From the NCBI GenBank assembly GCA_965544035.1, contig CBEULR010000009.1:49066-113065 (forward strand): a DNA stretch of 64,000 bases. The letters are read 5' to 3'. The stretch is from CBEULR01 sp965544035 (GTDB lineage Bacteria > Bacillota > Desulfotomaculia > Desulfotomaculales > Desulforudaceae). The position numbers were made by a program, and so were the translations under genes. A model generated the notes under the pieces. That model was not told the DNA's origin, did no database searches, and was given only the letters and a program-made list of their open reading frames with translations. Below are positions 34,684-43,187 of the stretch, piece by piece (position 1 is the stretch's first letter; every line of letters begins with the position of its first letter).

Positions 34684-35540
34684 CCCTGACCTGGCCGATT
34701 ATCATAGCTGTTGCCGCAGTTCTCCTGGCACCGCTGGCCGGCGGCCTCCTGCGGGGACTTGACCGAAAGATTTCGGCGCGCTTCCAGGGGCGTATGGGGC
34801 CGCCGGTAACCCAGCCGTTCTACGATTTCGGAAAGCTGGTCGGCAAGTCGCAGGTGGTGTCTTCCAAGGGGAATATAGCCTGGGCTTGGAGCTACCTCTT
34901 GCTGACGATGACGTCCTTTACGCTGTTTTTCCTGGGTCAGGACCTGCTGGTGGTGTTTCTGATCCTGGCCTTCGCGGGAAGTGCGCTGGCCTTCGGCGCG
35001 TTCAGCACCAGATCGCCTTACGCGCGGTTGGGGGCAAACCGTGAGCTGCTGCAAATGCTGGCTTACGAGCCGATTCTGCTCCTGGCGGCGGTGGCGGTCT
35101 ACTTCCGGACCGGGCACTTCTCCGTGTACAGCGTGCTGGAAACCGGAGAACCGCTGCTTCCGTACCTGCCCCTGGTGTTTGTCGCGGTCCTGGTGGCGCT
35201 GGGTATCAAACTGCGCAAATCGCCTTTTGATATTGCAGCGTCGGAACATGCGCATCAGGAACTGGTGCGCGGGATTTACACCGAGTATTCAGGCAAGCAT
35301 CTGGCGCTGATCGAGCTGGCCCACTGGTACGAGTTGGTGCTGCTGTTGGCATTTGTGGCGCTTTTCTGGGCACAGCCGTGGTGGATCGGTGTCCTGATCG
35401 CTCTCGGTGCTTATCTGCTTGAAGTTTTCATCGACAACATTGCCGCGCGTCTGCGCTGGTCGTGGATGATGGGAACCAGCTGGGTTGTCGGGGTCGGGTT
35501 TGTGGTAGTGAACCTGGTGGTGTTGTCGGTATTGGGTTAA
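34680..35540 (+). CDS. echB: Ech-type hydrogenase subunit B (NuoH-like)
   Basis: Membrane subunit joining the hydrogenase module to the ion pump. The 286-residue product has about eight helices and NuoH-type motifs: GPLAGGLLRGLDRKISARFQGR-like start (LAGGLLRGLDRKISARFQGR, GPPVTQPFYDFGKL), RELLQMLAYEPILL, and KSPFDIAASEHAHQELVRGIYTE with acidic residues at the quinone-site equivalent. ATG overlaps the echA stop. Confidence 0.92.
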   Translation: MTLTWPIIIAVAAVLLAPLAGGLLRGLDRKISARFQGRMGPPVTQPFYDFGKLVGKSQVVSSKGNIAWAWSYLLLTMTSFTLFFLGQDLLVVFLILAFAGSALAFGAFSTRSPYARLGANRELLQMLAYEPILLLAAVAVYFRTGHFSVYSVLETGEPLLPYLPLVFVAVLVALGIKLRKSPFDIAASEHAHQELVRGIYTEYSGKHLALIELAHWYELVLLLAFVALFWAQPWWIGVLIALGAYLLEVFIDNIAARLRWSWMMGTSWVVGVGFVVVNLVVLSVLG

Positions 35541-35576
35541 ATCAGCGGTTTTGTCCGGAAAGGAGTGCGGCTGAGA

Positions 35577-36035
35577 ATGGGGTTTTTGGCACGCTCACGT
35601 GTAAAGTCTCCCTGGATTCTCCATTACTGCACCGGTGGCTGTAACGGGTGTGACATTGAAATCCTGGCCTGTCTGACGCCGCTTTACGACATAGAGCGCT
35701 TCGGAATGCTTAACATCGGCAACCCGAAGCATGCGGACGTCTTGATGATCACCGGGCCGGTGAACTACAAAAATCGCCATATACTAAGAAACCTGTATGA
35801 TCAGACCCCGGATCCCAAGGTGGTGATCGCAGTCGGAACCTGTGCGGCTACCGGCGGGATATTCCACAACTGTGACAATACGCTCGGGGGTGTGGACAAG
35901 GTGATCCCGGTCGATGTGTATGTGCGGGGATGCGCCGCGCGGCCCGAAGCGATAATCGACGGGGTGGTCCTGGCCCTGCAAAAACTTGCGGCAAAAAGAA
36001 GCGGGGGTGTGCCGAGTGCAGCAAATTCGGGTTAA
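35577..36035 (+). CDS. echC: Ech-type hydrogenase small subunit (NuoB-like)
   Basis: [4Fe-4S] subunit that passes electrons to the NiFe site. The cluster ligands are visible in CTGGCNGCDIE (Cys18, Cys22, Cys25), VGTCAATGG (Cys89) and VRGCAARPE (Cys119). ATG 35577 is 12 bases after AAGGAG and preferred to GTG 35565 that overlaps the ribosome site; 152 aa. It overlaps echD. Confidence 0.92.
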   Translation: MGFLARSRVKSPWILHYCTGGCNGCDIEILACLTPLYDIERFGMLNIGNPKHADVLMITGPVNYKNRHILRNLYDQTPDPKVVIAVGTCAATGGIFHNCDNTLGGVDKVIPVDVYVRGCAARPEAIIDGVVLALQKLAAKRSGGVPSAANSG

Positions 36036-36411
36036 AGCAGCTCAGGACAAGGTCGTCGCCAAGGATGAACTCGTAAAAGAGGTCGAGCGTCTGGCCGCCG
36101 AGGGTGCCCGCTTTACCACAATGGTGTGCTTGGACCGTCACCCGGAATTTGAAATCATCTACATGTTTCAGGGCGCGGACCTGAGCCTGATTCGGTTCAG
36201 AGTGCACATCGCGAAGGACGAGGAAATCCCCAGCATCTCCGGGGTGCTGCTCGCCGCGGTGCTGATGGAAAACGAAATCAAGGAGTTCTTCGGTGTCAGG
36301 TTTACCAACCTTGCGCTCGACTTCAAGTGCCGGATGCTTCTGGCGGCGGACAGCCCGCAGACACCGCTCTTGAAGGTGAAGCCCGATTCACGACTAGAGG
36401 GGGGAGCATAA
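36016..36411 (+). CDS. echD: Ech-type hydrogenase subunit D (NuoC-like)
   Basis: A 131-residue protein of the 30-kDa complex I subunit family (VVCLDRHPEFEIIYMFQGAD-like core, here MVCLDRHPEFEIIYMF, and ISGVLLAAVLMENEIKEFFGVRF). It assembles with the large subunit. GTG 36016 after GCGGGGG lies within the end of echC; the stop shares one base with the echE ATG (TAATG). Confidence 0.87.
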   Translation: MQQIRVKAAQDKVVAKDELVKEVERLAAEGARFTTMVCLDRHPEFEIIYMFQGADLSLIRFRVHIAKDEEIPSISGVLLAAVLMENEIKEFFGVRFTNLALDFKCRMLLAADSPQTPLLKVKPDSRLEGGA

Positions 36412-37487
36412 TGGCACGTGTTACATTCCCGTTCGGTCCCCAGCACCCGGTGCTGCCCGAGGCGATTCAACTGCAGCTGACCTGCGAGGACGAGCGTGTT
36501 GTGGAGGTTCTCCCCGTCATCGGCTACATGCACCGCGGTGTGGAAAAGGCCGCCGAGCGCAATCTTTTCCCGAACAACATCTTCCTCTGTGAGCGGATCT
36601 GCGGGATCTGCAGTTTCATCCATGCCGCCACCTACTGTGAGCTGATCGAGGGGATGATGCGTGTTGAGGTCCCGCCGCGGGCGAAGTACCTGCGGGTGGT
36701 GTGGAGTGAGCTCTCCCGTATCCACAGCCATATGCTCTGGCTGGGGCTGCTGGCCGACTCGTTCGGGTTTGAAAGCCTGTTTATGCAGTGCTGGAAGGCG
36801 CGCGAGATCATCCTGGACATCATGGAAATGACTACCGGGCAGCGTGTGATCCAGTCGGCAAGCATCCTGGGCGGCGTCCGGCGCGATATTGCCGGTGAAA
36901 AGGAAAAGAAGGTTCGCAGCCTGATGAATCGGTTCAACGACGAGATGCGTGCCATTTACCCGGTGTTCGAAAGGGACTACACGGTGAAGGCGCGTACGGT
37001 GGGAAAGGGGATTCTGCCCAAGGAAAAGGCCTGGACCCTGGGTGCGGTCGGTCCGACCCTGCGCGGCAGCGGCCTGGCCTATGATGCCCGTTCACTCGGG
37101 TATTCGGCTTACGACGAGCTTGGCTTTGAGCCGGTCGTGGAAAACGGCTGTGACTGCTACGCCCGGATGATGGTTCGTCTGCGTGAGGTAATGCAGTCCG
37201 CCGAGCTGGTGGTCAAGGCTCTGGATCAGATGCCGGAAGGGGAACTGGCAGCCAGGGTTAAGGGGTTCCCCGAGGGCGAGGCCGTGATCCGTACCGAACA
37301 ACCGCGCGGCGAACTGATAGAATACGCCCGCGGGAACGGCACCGCTCATCTGGAACGGCTGAAAGTGCGAACGCCGACCTTTGCCAACATTCCGACGCTG
37401 CTCGTGATGCTTCCCGGCTGTGAACTGGCGGATGTGCCGGTGATCGTAATGTCGATCGACCCGTGTATCGCCTGTACGGAACGCTGA
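36411..37487 (+). CDS. echE: Ech-type [NiFe]-hydrogenase large subunit
   Basis: Catalytic subunit producing or consuming H2. The four NiFe ligands are all present: ERICGIC (Cys64, Cys67) and DPCIAC (Cys352, Cys355). Retention of these cysteines separates it from NuoD of complex I, which has lost them. The protein ends three residues after the last Cys, so there is no C-terminal extension to be removed by a maturation protease, as in other Ech-type enzymes. ATG at 36411; 358 aa. No hyp maturation genes lie in this window. Confidence 0.93.
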   Translation: MARVTFPFGPQHPVLPEAIQLQLTCEDERVVEVLPVIGYMHRGVEKAAERNLFPNNIFLCERICGICSFIHAATYCELIEGMMRVEVPPRAKYLRVVWSELSRIHSHMLWLGLLADSFGFESLFMQCWKAREIILDIMEMTTGQRVIQSASILGGVRRDIAGEKEKKVRSLMNRFNDEMRAIYPVFERDYTVKARTVGKGILPKEKAWTLGAVGPTLRGSGLAYDARSLGYSAYDELGFEPVVENGCDCYARMMVRLREVMQSAELVVKALDQMPEGELAARVKGFPEGEAVIRTEQPRGELIEYARGNGTAHLERLKVRTPTFANIPTLLVMLPGCELADVPVIVMSIDPCIACTER

Positions 37488-37507
37488 TAAGCGGAGGTGT
37501 TTGAATA

Positions 37508-37849
37508 ATGCCGGTGATGAGTGGAACCATCATCAAGAACCTTTTCTCCGGGCCGGCGACCCGCCCTTATCCGGCGGTCAAGCGAAAGCCGTTCCCCGCC
37601 ACCCGTGCCCGGGTGATCCACGAACCGGAGCGCTGCAGTCACTGCGGGCTGTGCGTCCATATATGCCCGACCGAAGCGCTCCATCTGGAAGAGAACCGGG
37701 ACACCTTAACGCTAACGCGCACCTATAATTCTTTTGCCTGCATCTACTGTGGCCGGTGCGTTGAGATTTGTCCGGAAGGCGCCCTGCGGATCGGGTTGGA
37801 GTATCCCGAGGCCGCAGACCGGAAGACGGTGGTTGCGACAAGCAAATAA
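37508..37849 (+). CDS. echF: Ech-type hydrogenase ferredoxin subunit (NuoI-like)
   Basis: A 113-residue two-[4Fe-4S] polyferredoxin, the entry point for electrons from soluble ferredoxin. Two full cluster motifs: CSHCGLCVHICP and CIYCGRCVEICP. ATG after GGAGGTG. It is the last gene of echABCDEF, the same order as the Methanosarcina operon. Confidence 0.92.
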   Translation: MPVMSGTIIKNLFSGPATRPYPAVKRKPFPATRARVIHEPERCSHCGLCVHICPTEALHLEENRDTLTLTRTYNSFACIYCGRCVEICPEGALRIGLEYPEAADRKTVVATSK

Positions 37850-37893
37850 TGTAATATTTGCAGAATATTTTTGCAGGATTTCCCCGCCCTCTT

Positions 37894-37918
37894 GCGGAAT
37901 GTTTATATGAGCATTCGC
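37894..37918 (+). promoter_or_regulatory. Imperfect palindrome before the Crp/Fnr gene
   Basis: GCGGAATG (37894-37901) and CATTCGC (37912-37918) are inverted with one extra base on the left arm. It lies about 20 bp before the gene and could be an autoregulatory Crp/Fnr-type site. Just upstream, TTGCAG occurs twice in the AT-rich 37859-37886 tract. Confidence 0.4.
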
Positions 37919-37936
37919 TTGTAAGGGGGAGTGCAA

Positions 37937-38626
37937 ATGGTTTCTTCCGAGACGGCAAAAGGGCCACAACAGGTTCTTGTTCTCAGTGAAGAAGAGAAAG
38001 AACTGGTGCGTCGTGCCGGCACCCGGTTGCGCTATCCCCGCGACCATATCATCTGGTCGCCGGACGAGGTGGCAGACAGGGTGTACCTGATCGAGAGCGG
38101 TTACGTCAAAATATACAGAGTGTCAGCTGAGGGGCACGAGGTTACGGTGGGGGCGATTCGTAATCCCGGGGAGATGATTGGCCTGGCCGAGACGCTCTAT
38201 CACGGGAAGAGGACCTGCTACGCCGGGGCGATACGGGATATCTCCCTGATCGTGCTTACCAAGAAGCAGTATCTGGAATTGCTTACCACCGAGCACAGGC
38301 TGGCGCTCCACACATCGAAACTGCTGGCGGCGCGGATGCGCGCGGCCGAATCAATGGTTTTCGAACTGGTATGCTGGCAGGCCGCGGCCCGTCTGGCACT
38401 CTTTCTGCTGAAGGTGAGTGAGAGCTGCGGGATACCGACGGAGGAAGGAACAAAGATTAAGCTGCCGCTTACACACACCGAACTGGCCTCGATGATCGGC
38501 GCCAGCAGGCAGACGGTGAGCTCCCTGCTGACCACTTTTCGGAATGAAAACTGTATTACTGTGGACGGCCGTGAGATAGTGATCACCGATCATCAGAGGC
38601 TGGCTTCCTGGGTGACCGATGATTAG
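37937..38626 (+). CDS. Crp/Fnr-family transcriptional regulator
   Basis: A 229-residue regulator with an N-terminal cyclic-nucleotide-fold sensor (about 35-140; GYVKIYRVSAEGHEVTVGAI, NPGEMIGLAE), a long dimer helix and a C-terminal winged helix (LTHTELASMIGASRQTVSSLL, about 178-198). The Cys pattern of an Fnr Fe-S cluster is absent, and the cAMP pocket is not obvious, so the signal is unknown. ATG 37937, seven bases after AAGGGGGA. Position directly after echF suggests control of hydrogenase or anaerobic genes (inference). Confidence 0.85.
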   Translation: MVSSETAKGPQQVLVLSEEEKELVRRAGTRLRYPRDHIIWSPDEVADRVYLIESGYVKIYRVSAEGHEVTVGAIRNPGEMIGLAETLYHGKRTCYAGAIRDISLIVLTKKQYLELLTTEHRLALHTSKLLAARMRAAESMVFELVCWQAAARLALFLLKVSESCGIPTEEGTKIKLPLTHTELASMIGASRQTVSSLLTTFRNENCITVDGREIVITDHQRLASWVTDD

Positions 38627-38693
38627 CGCTTCCACAATAAGCAGAGGCTGGGGCGGCGCCCAACCTCCGGCGGTTTCTGTCTCCGGGCTGCCG

Positions 38694-39095
38694 TTAACGA
38701 CTGTCTCTCTCCCGCGGTGAAATGGATAGATTCGGCTTTACCCGCCTCACGCCGCCCATCGGCTGATCCACATCGCCCTCAAACCGCGGTATGACGTGAA
38801 AGTGGAGGTGCCATACCGTCTGTCCCGCGCAGGCACCGATGTTCACCCCGACGTTATACCCGTCAGGTGCAAACTTCTCATCCAGTATCGCCCGCACTTC
38901 GTGCATAAGCCGGTAAGCGGAGGCGATCTCCTCCTCGCTTGCTTCAAAGAAACTGGAAAAGTGCCGCTTGGGTATCACCAGCACGTGGCCGGGATTGACC
39001 GGAAACTTGTCGTAAATGGCCACGGTCAGTTCGTTTTCACAGACGTAGTCATCCGGATTCAGCCGGCAGAAAATGCATGGTTTTGGCTCGTTCAC
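38694..39095 (-). CDS. HIT-family nucleotide hydrolase
   Basis: A 133-residue histidine-triad protein. The catalytic HLHFHV motif (HxHxHxx) near residue 98 and a metal-binding-like CIFC at the N-terminus place it with HinT/Hit hydrolases of AMP-linked substrates; the physiological substrate is unclear. GTG start. It stands alone on the minus strand between the Crp gene and a transporter. Confidence 0.88.
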   Translation of the reverse strand: MNEPKPCIFCRLNPDDYVCENELTVAIYDKFPVNPGHVLVIPKRHFSSFFEASEEEIASAYRLMHEVRAILDEKFAPDGYNVGVNIGACAGQTVWHLHFHVIPRFEGDVDQPMGGVRRVKPNLSISPRERDSR

Positions 39096-39175
39096 ACCGA
39101 TTCCCCCGTTTCATGTTGAGCTGTGTTTCCAAGAGATTCTACCCCATCCGGGAAAATCCTACCCCAATCGGCCCA

Positions 39176-40168
39176 TCAGACGGCCTGTTTCTCCCTATCG
39201 GATGCATTCTCCGGGAAGAACCGGTATTTCTGTTCCAGGCGCATAAACCAGGCGCCGGCCTGCCCCTGAAGGAGAAAGGCGAAAGCGACCATCAGCGCGG
39301 CGTCCGCCCCAAAGGCGGTGAAGGCGAGGCCCATGGAAATGGGCAGGTTGCGCAGGGCGGTGGCGTACACGAGCGAGATGGCTTCGGGCCGGCGGAAACG
39401 GCGTCCGATGCTTACCGCGAGCAGGTAATTGGCGGCGTAAAAGATGAGCTGGACACCGAGGGCGGACAGCACCAGATGCGGACGCCCGAGGATCAGTTCG
39501 GCATTGTTGCTGATGCTTGTGAAGATGATGAACACCATCCCCCAGGCGGTGGTGGCGGGCAGATAGGGCTTGATGCGCCGGTTAAACTGTTCCGGGGTGT
39601 ACCGGCGCAGGAGCAGGGAATAGGTGGCCGTGCCCATGGCGAGCGGCAGGAACACAACGACGACCAGCGTTTGGAGAACGGCGGCGACATCGATCGGCAC
39701 ATACCGGCCCACCATCACCAGCAGGTACCAGGGCATTAGGAGTGAGCCCGAGACGAGACTGATCACGGTCAGTTTCACCGACGCCGGCACGTTACCCCGG
39801 GCAAACATGGTGTAGGCGATGGTCATGTTGGATGTGGGCAGCAGGGCGGCAATGGCCAGACCGGCAAAGAGGCCGGGCTGGTCCAGCAGGAAGGCCGTCC
39901 CCAATATGTAGGCCAAAACGGGAACGGCCAGGAAGTTCAGGCCAAGTGAATGCAGAACGAGCCGTCCGTGACGGAGGCTGACCATCTCGCCGATCCTGAA
40001 TCCGATCATCGTGGGGTAGATCATCAGCACGGATGCCGGCAGGATGTAGCTTTTGAGCGGTCCGGTGTCCAGGCACAGGCCCGCGGCGAATCCGACCGCC
40101 AGAGTCAGGGGAATTGTCAGCGCCAGGTTGCGCGAGGGTAAGAAAAACAGTGTCTTGATCTTATTCAT
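39176..40168 (-). CDS. BASS/ACR3-type membrane transporter
   Basis: A 330-residue ten-helix membrane protein of the bile acid:sodium symporter / arsenical resistance-3 superfamily. Helix 4 region LPTSNMTIAYTMFARGNVPASVKLTVISL and the helix 9 region ATALRNLPISMGLAFTAFG match the two crossed-helix motifs of the fold. No ArsR or arsC gene is adjacent, so arsenite export is not supported; an organic-anion or sodium-linked substrate is equally possible. It is divergent from the transglutaminase-like gene and preceded by an unusual inverted repeat. Confidence 0.75.
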   Translation of the reverse strand: MNKIKTLFFLPSRNLALTIPLTLAVGFAAGLCLDTGPLKSYILPASVLMIYPTMIGFRIGEMVSLRHGRLVLHSLGLNFLAVPVLAYILGTAFLLDQPGLFAGLAIAALLPTSNMTIAYTMFARGNVPASVKLTVISLVSGSLLMPWYLLVMVGRYVPIDVAAVLQTLVVVVFLPLAMGTATYSLLLRRYTPEQFNRRIKPYLPATTAWGMVFIIFTSISNNAELILGRPHLVLSALGVQLIFYAANYLLAVSIGRRFRRPEAISLVYATALRNLPISMGLAFTAFGADAALMVAFAFLLQGQAGAWFMRLEQKYRFFPENASDREKQAV

Positions 40169-40235
40169 ACTGTCTTGAGGATTCGACCAGCGGGCCCGGA
40201 ATTCCTACACCGGTGCGAGGTTGTCTCAAGACAGT
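40169..40235. repeat. 11-bp perfect inverted repeat upstream of the BASS gene
   Basis: ACTGTCTTGAG (40169-40179) is repeated inverted as CTCAAGACAGT (40225-40235), 45 bp apart, directly abutting the BASS start codon. A related piece (GTGTCTTGAT) lies in the first codons of the gene. It could be a binding site, or on the minus-strand RNA a long stem that hides the start codon region. Confidence 0.6.
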
Positions 40236-40264
40236 GCGGGAAGTCGGGCTCTCGACGGTGATCC

Positions 40265-40290
40265 CGGCAGGAAATAGGCAAATCCTGCCG
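40265..40290 (+). promoter_or_regulatory. Leader hairpin of the transglutaminase-like gene
   Basis: CGGCAGGA (40265-40272) and TCCTGCCG (40283-40290), a perfect 8-bp stem with loop AATAGGCAAA, followed by AAGTGAGAGG. It sits 40 bp before the gene in a 160-bp structured spacer. Role unknown; a riboswitch is possible but not shown. Confidence 0.4.
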
Positions 40291-40329
40291 AAGTGAGAGG
40301 TTTATGCTGGATAAATGAGGTGGGGGTAC

Positions 40330-41685
40330 GTGAAACGAGGCGGGATTATCGTTTGTTTGCTCTTTCTCTTTCTTCTGATCCCGGCCTTAACGGCGTCGGC
40401 GGCACCGAAGGTGGTTGTGGACGGCCGTGTGCTGAACTCTGTTGCCGTCCCGCGGGTGGAAAACGGCACCACCCTCGTTCCCATGCGCGGTATCTTTGAA
40501 GCACTGGGGGCATCGGTGGATTGGGACGCGGACACCGGCACCATTACCGCCGTTAAGGGGCAAACCCGGATTGTGCTCAAGACCGGATCGTACTCCGCCT
40601 ACCGGAACGGCCGTGAGATAAGGCTGACGGCGCCGGCCAGGGTGGTAAACGGTGCCACGCTTGTGCCGCTCCGTTTCGTGGGTGAGTCCCTGGGGGCGGA
40701 CGTTTACTGGCATTCGGCCACACAGACGGCGTACGTGAGTTCGGGGCCGGGTCTCGTCGAGCAGCCGGCGCCCGTTTTTGATTCGGCCGATGTCGTCCGG
40801 CGGGATTTCAGATGGAAGTACGGCGGCCGAATTCATACCTGCACGCTGGCGCTGCCGGAACAAGCCTGCCGGTATTATGCGGGGCTGGAACGAGTCCCGA
40901 CGAACGACCTCTCGGTGTATGTGACCGATCCGTACGATGATGAATTTGTCGCCGCCGTTGCCGGCCAGCTCCAAAAGATGGCCGACGCCGCAGGGTACTC
41001 CGCGAGACAGAGGCTGGAGTTTGTGATCGCCTTTGTGCAGAGCCTGGAGTACATAACCGACGATGTCTCGAAGGGAGTAGAGCAGTATCCCCAGTATCCT
41101 CTGGAGACTCTGAACGAGCGGCGGGGAGACTGTGAGGACACCAGCATTCTGCTCGCGGCCGTCCTGGAACAGATGGGGTACGGCGTCGTCCTTCTTCTGA
41201 TCGAAGGCGAGCCGGGCCATATGGCCGTCGGGGTGAAAGGTGAGGGCCTGCCCGGGGTGTACTATGAAGCAGGGGGTTCACGGTACCATTACGTGGAAAC
41301 GACGGGCACCGACTGGCGGATCGGGGACATCCCGCAGGAGTACCGCGGCCTGCCGGTGCAGATCCTGCCGCTGGTGCCGCAGCCGGTGATCCTGCACCAG
41401 TGGTGGTACACTGTGGCAAACGGCCACATGGAACTCAGGGTCGCCGTAAACAACCACGGCACGGGCACCGCCGGGAACACCAGGGTATATGCCGCCTTTG
41501 ACGCAGGCGGCGGTATGGTTTACAACCAGTGCTGGTCCGATCCGCTGGATCTCAAACCGCGTTCTCGGGGAACGTACGTGCTGCATCTTGATGTGCCGTC
41601 CGGTGTTCCGACCCGTCTAATCGTGAGAATCGTGAGCAACGGCACAGTGCTGGACGAGAGCCGCTCCGAGTGGTTTCGAACCTAA
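40330..41685 (+). CDS. Secreted protein: copper-amine-oxidase-N-like repeats plus transglutaminase-like domain
   Basis: A 451-residue exported protein. After a signal peptide (about 1-25, ending ASAA) there is a copper amine oxidase N-terminal-like beta domain (about 27-135; VPMRGIFEALGASVDWD and VPLRFVGESLGADVYW), a common surface-anchoring module in Peptococcaceae. A transglutaminase/papain-like domain (about 200-330) follows with Cys of RRGDCEDTSIL, His of EPGHMAVGVK and a later Asp (TGTDWRIG), so it may be an active protease or amidase. The end (about 365-445) looks like a CARDB-type beta sandwich. GTG 40330 after GGTGGGGG. Substrate unknown. Confidence 0.8.
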   Translation: MKRGGIIVCLLFLFLLIPALTASAAPKVVVDGRVLNSVAVPRVENGTTLVPMRGIFEALGASVDWDADTGTITAVKGQTRIVLKTGSYSAYRNGREIRLTAPARVVNGATLVPLRFVGESLGADVYWHSATQTAYVSSGPGLVEQPAPVFDSADVVRRDFRWKYGGRIHTCTLALPEQACRYYAGLERVPTNDLSVYVTDPYDDEFVAAVAGQLQKMADAAGYSARQRLEFVIAFVQSLEYITDDVSKGVEQYPQYPLETLNERRGDCEDTSILLAAVLEQMGYGVVLLLIEGEPGHMAVGVKGEGLPGVYYEAGGSRYHYVETTGTDWRIGDIPQEYRGLPVQILPLVPQPVILHQWWYTVANGHMELRVAVNNHGTGTAGNTRVYAAFDAGGGMVYNQCWSDPLDLKPRSRGTYVLHLDVPSGVPTRLIVRIVSNGTVLDESRSEWFRT

Positions 41686-41695
41686 TCCGCCCTGC

Positions 41696-42943
41696 TTACG
41701 GAATCGGGTTGACGGCCTCCCCGTATATTCTGATCTCGAAATGCAGGTGCGGACCGGTCGAAACGCCCGTTGATCCCACACGACCGATCGTGTTACCCAT
41801 CTGCACCCGATCACCCTCGGACACATTGATCGCCGACTGATGTCCGTAGCGTGTGGTCACGCCGTTTCCGTGGCTGATTTCCACCATGTTGCCGTAACCG
41901 CCGTACCATCCGGCGTAGGTTACCGTACCGTCCCCGGCGGCGCGGACCGGTGTCCCGTGCGCGAGGGCAACGTCGATTCCCTGATGCATCCGTCCCCACC
42001 GCCATCCGAAGGGGGAGGATATTCTCCCGCCGGGAATCACGAGTCGCACGGAATTGACCACCCTGGCCGAACCGCGCTCCATGATTTCGGGGCGGGGCTC
42101 GGTGATCGTGCGGGTATCCAGAACCTCTCTCTCCGCTTCCACACCATTAACGGCGACAATCCGGTACTCCACCTCGCGCAGTCCGTTTTCCCCCTGCTGC
42201 ACGACTCTGGTCCGTCCATAGAGCATATCCCGGTTCTCTCTGACCTGACGCTCGAACGGTATCTCCTCGCGGGCGGTTTCCTCCGCTCTGGCGACAACAG
42301 TGACCAGGGGCGAAGCGATCTCCTCCGGCGTTTCCCGGATCATCAACCTGGCGCCGGCATCCGGGGGCGTTTCTGCATCCGCCGGGCCGTCGAAGGCGCG
42401 GGCGATGATCATCGGCTGTTCGCCCTCACCCTTTAGTCTGCGCACGGCCTCAACGACCGGCAGTACCTGATGGGTCGGCACCACGACCGGGACCAGGTCA
42501 AGCTCTTCCTCAAAAGCGGTGTCGTAGTGCGGCCCGATCTGGTACGCCTCGCGCACGAGCTTCAGGACGTACTCGGCGGCCGCTTCGTCCCGGACGACTG
42601 CCGCCGGCCGTCCGTCCACCCGGATCTCCGTGGCCGCGGTTTCAAAGGTGAGATTATCGGCCATCAGGCTGCGCAGTTCGTCCTCGTCCATCTCTCCGGA
42701 AGGCTTGTCCCACAGCATTTTGTAATCGGTATCCTGTGCGGGCCATACCGCGGTGCCGAGCCTGGCCTCCTCTTCCCGGATCAGGGAATCCAGCACCGCT
42801 TCCGCTGTCGCCCTGTTCTTGGCGACGGCCACCGTCCGCCCGTCGATCTCCACCGCACAGGCGCGCGTGGTCAATATGGTCCACAGTCCGCCCGAAATCA
42901 GCAGCACCGTCAGAATGCCGATTGCCCAGTGTTTGATCTTCAA
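41696..42943 (-). CDS. M23 peptidase with G5 domain
   Basis: Membrane-anchored cell-wall endopeptidase. It has one N-terminal helix (about 7-27), a long stalk with spore-cortex/YabE-like repeats, a G5 domain (about 225-300; EEIPFERQVRENRDMLYG to VLDTRTITEP) and a C-terminal LytM/M23 zinc domain (about 315-412) with HQGIDVA, YGH and HLHFEI ligands. The frame is open 129 bp farther upstream, but TTG 42943, four bases after GGAGGAGG, is the start. 415 aa. Similar proteins act on peptidoglycan in sporulation or growth. Confidence 0.88.
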   Translation of the reverse strand: MKIKHWAIGILTVLLISGGLWTILTTRACAVEIDGRTVAVAKNRATAEAVLDSLIREEEARLGTAVWPAQDTDYKMLWDKPSGEMDEDELRSLMADNLTFETAATEIRVDGRPAAVVRDEAAAEYVLKLVREAYQIGPHYDTAFEEELDLVPVVVPTHQVLPVVEAVRRLKGEGEQPMIIARAFDGPADAETPPDAGARLMIRETPEEIASPLVTVVARAEETAREEIPFERQVRENRDMLYGRTRVVQQGENGLREVEYRIVAVNGVEAEREVLDTRTITEPRPEIMERGSARVVNSVRLVIPGGRISSPFGWRWGRMHQGIDVALAHGTPVRAAGDGTVTYAGWYGGYGNMVEISHGNGVTTRYGHQSAINVSEGDRVQMGNTIGRVGSTGVSTGPHLHFEIRIYGEAVNPIP

Positions 42944-42966
42944 GTGACCTCCTCCGCCCTGATGAA

Positions 42967-43014
42967 CTACATCAACAAGACTTTTGAGCGAACCCCGCGA
43001 AATCCTTGATGTAG
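42967..43014 (-). promoter_or_regulatory. Leader inverted repeat of the M23 gene
   Basis: CTACATCAA (42967-42975) and TTGATGTAG (43006-43014), perfect 9-bp arms with 30 bases between, in the 5' leader of the M23/G5 gene. No U-run. It may be an operator or an RNA stem. Confidence 0.4.
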
Positions 43015-43187
43015 ATAATGGGTGACTTGGGTTGAACCAGGTTTGGTTCCAGGAACTGACCGCGTGTGACACATCCCCGTCTTATCTGCAGAGAGACTAT
43101 GGATGATTCGAGGATATTCTTATGGATTCAGCAGGAAAATGGAATCCTATGGTGAAATTGGCAGTACAAGAAAGGGGTGTTTCGAGG

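Noticed and set aside
36411..37487. NuoD of respiratory complex I
   Set aside because: All four NiFe-binding cysteines are retained, and nuoE/F/G-type genes are absent.
39176..40168. Arsenite exporter Acr3
   Set aside because: Superfamily match only; no arsR, arsC or arsM neighbour, so the substrate was left open.
42944..43187. Cyclic di-AMP riboswitch before the M23/G5 gene
   Set aside because: Cell-wall hydrolases often have one, but the conserved aptamer segments are not visible on the minus strand.
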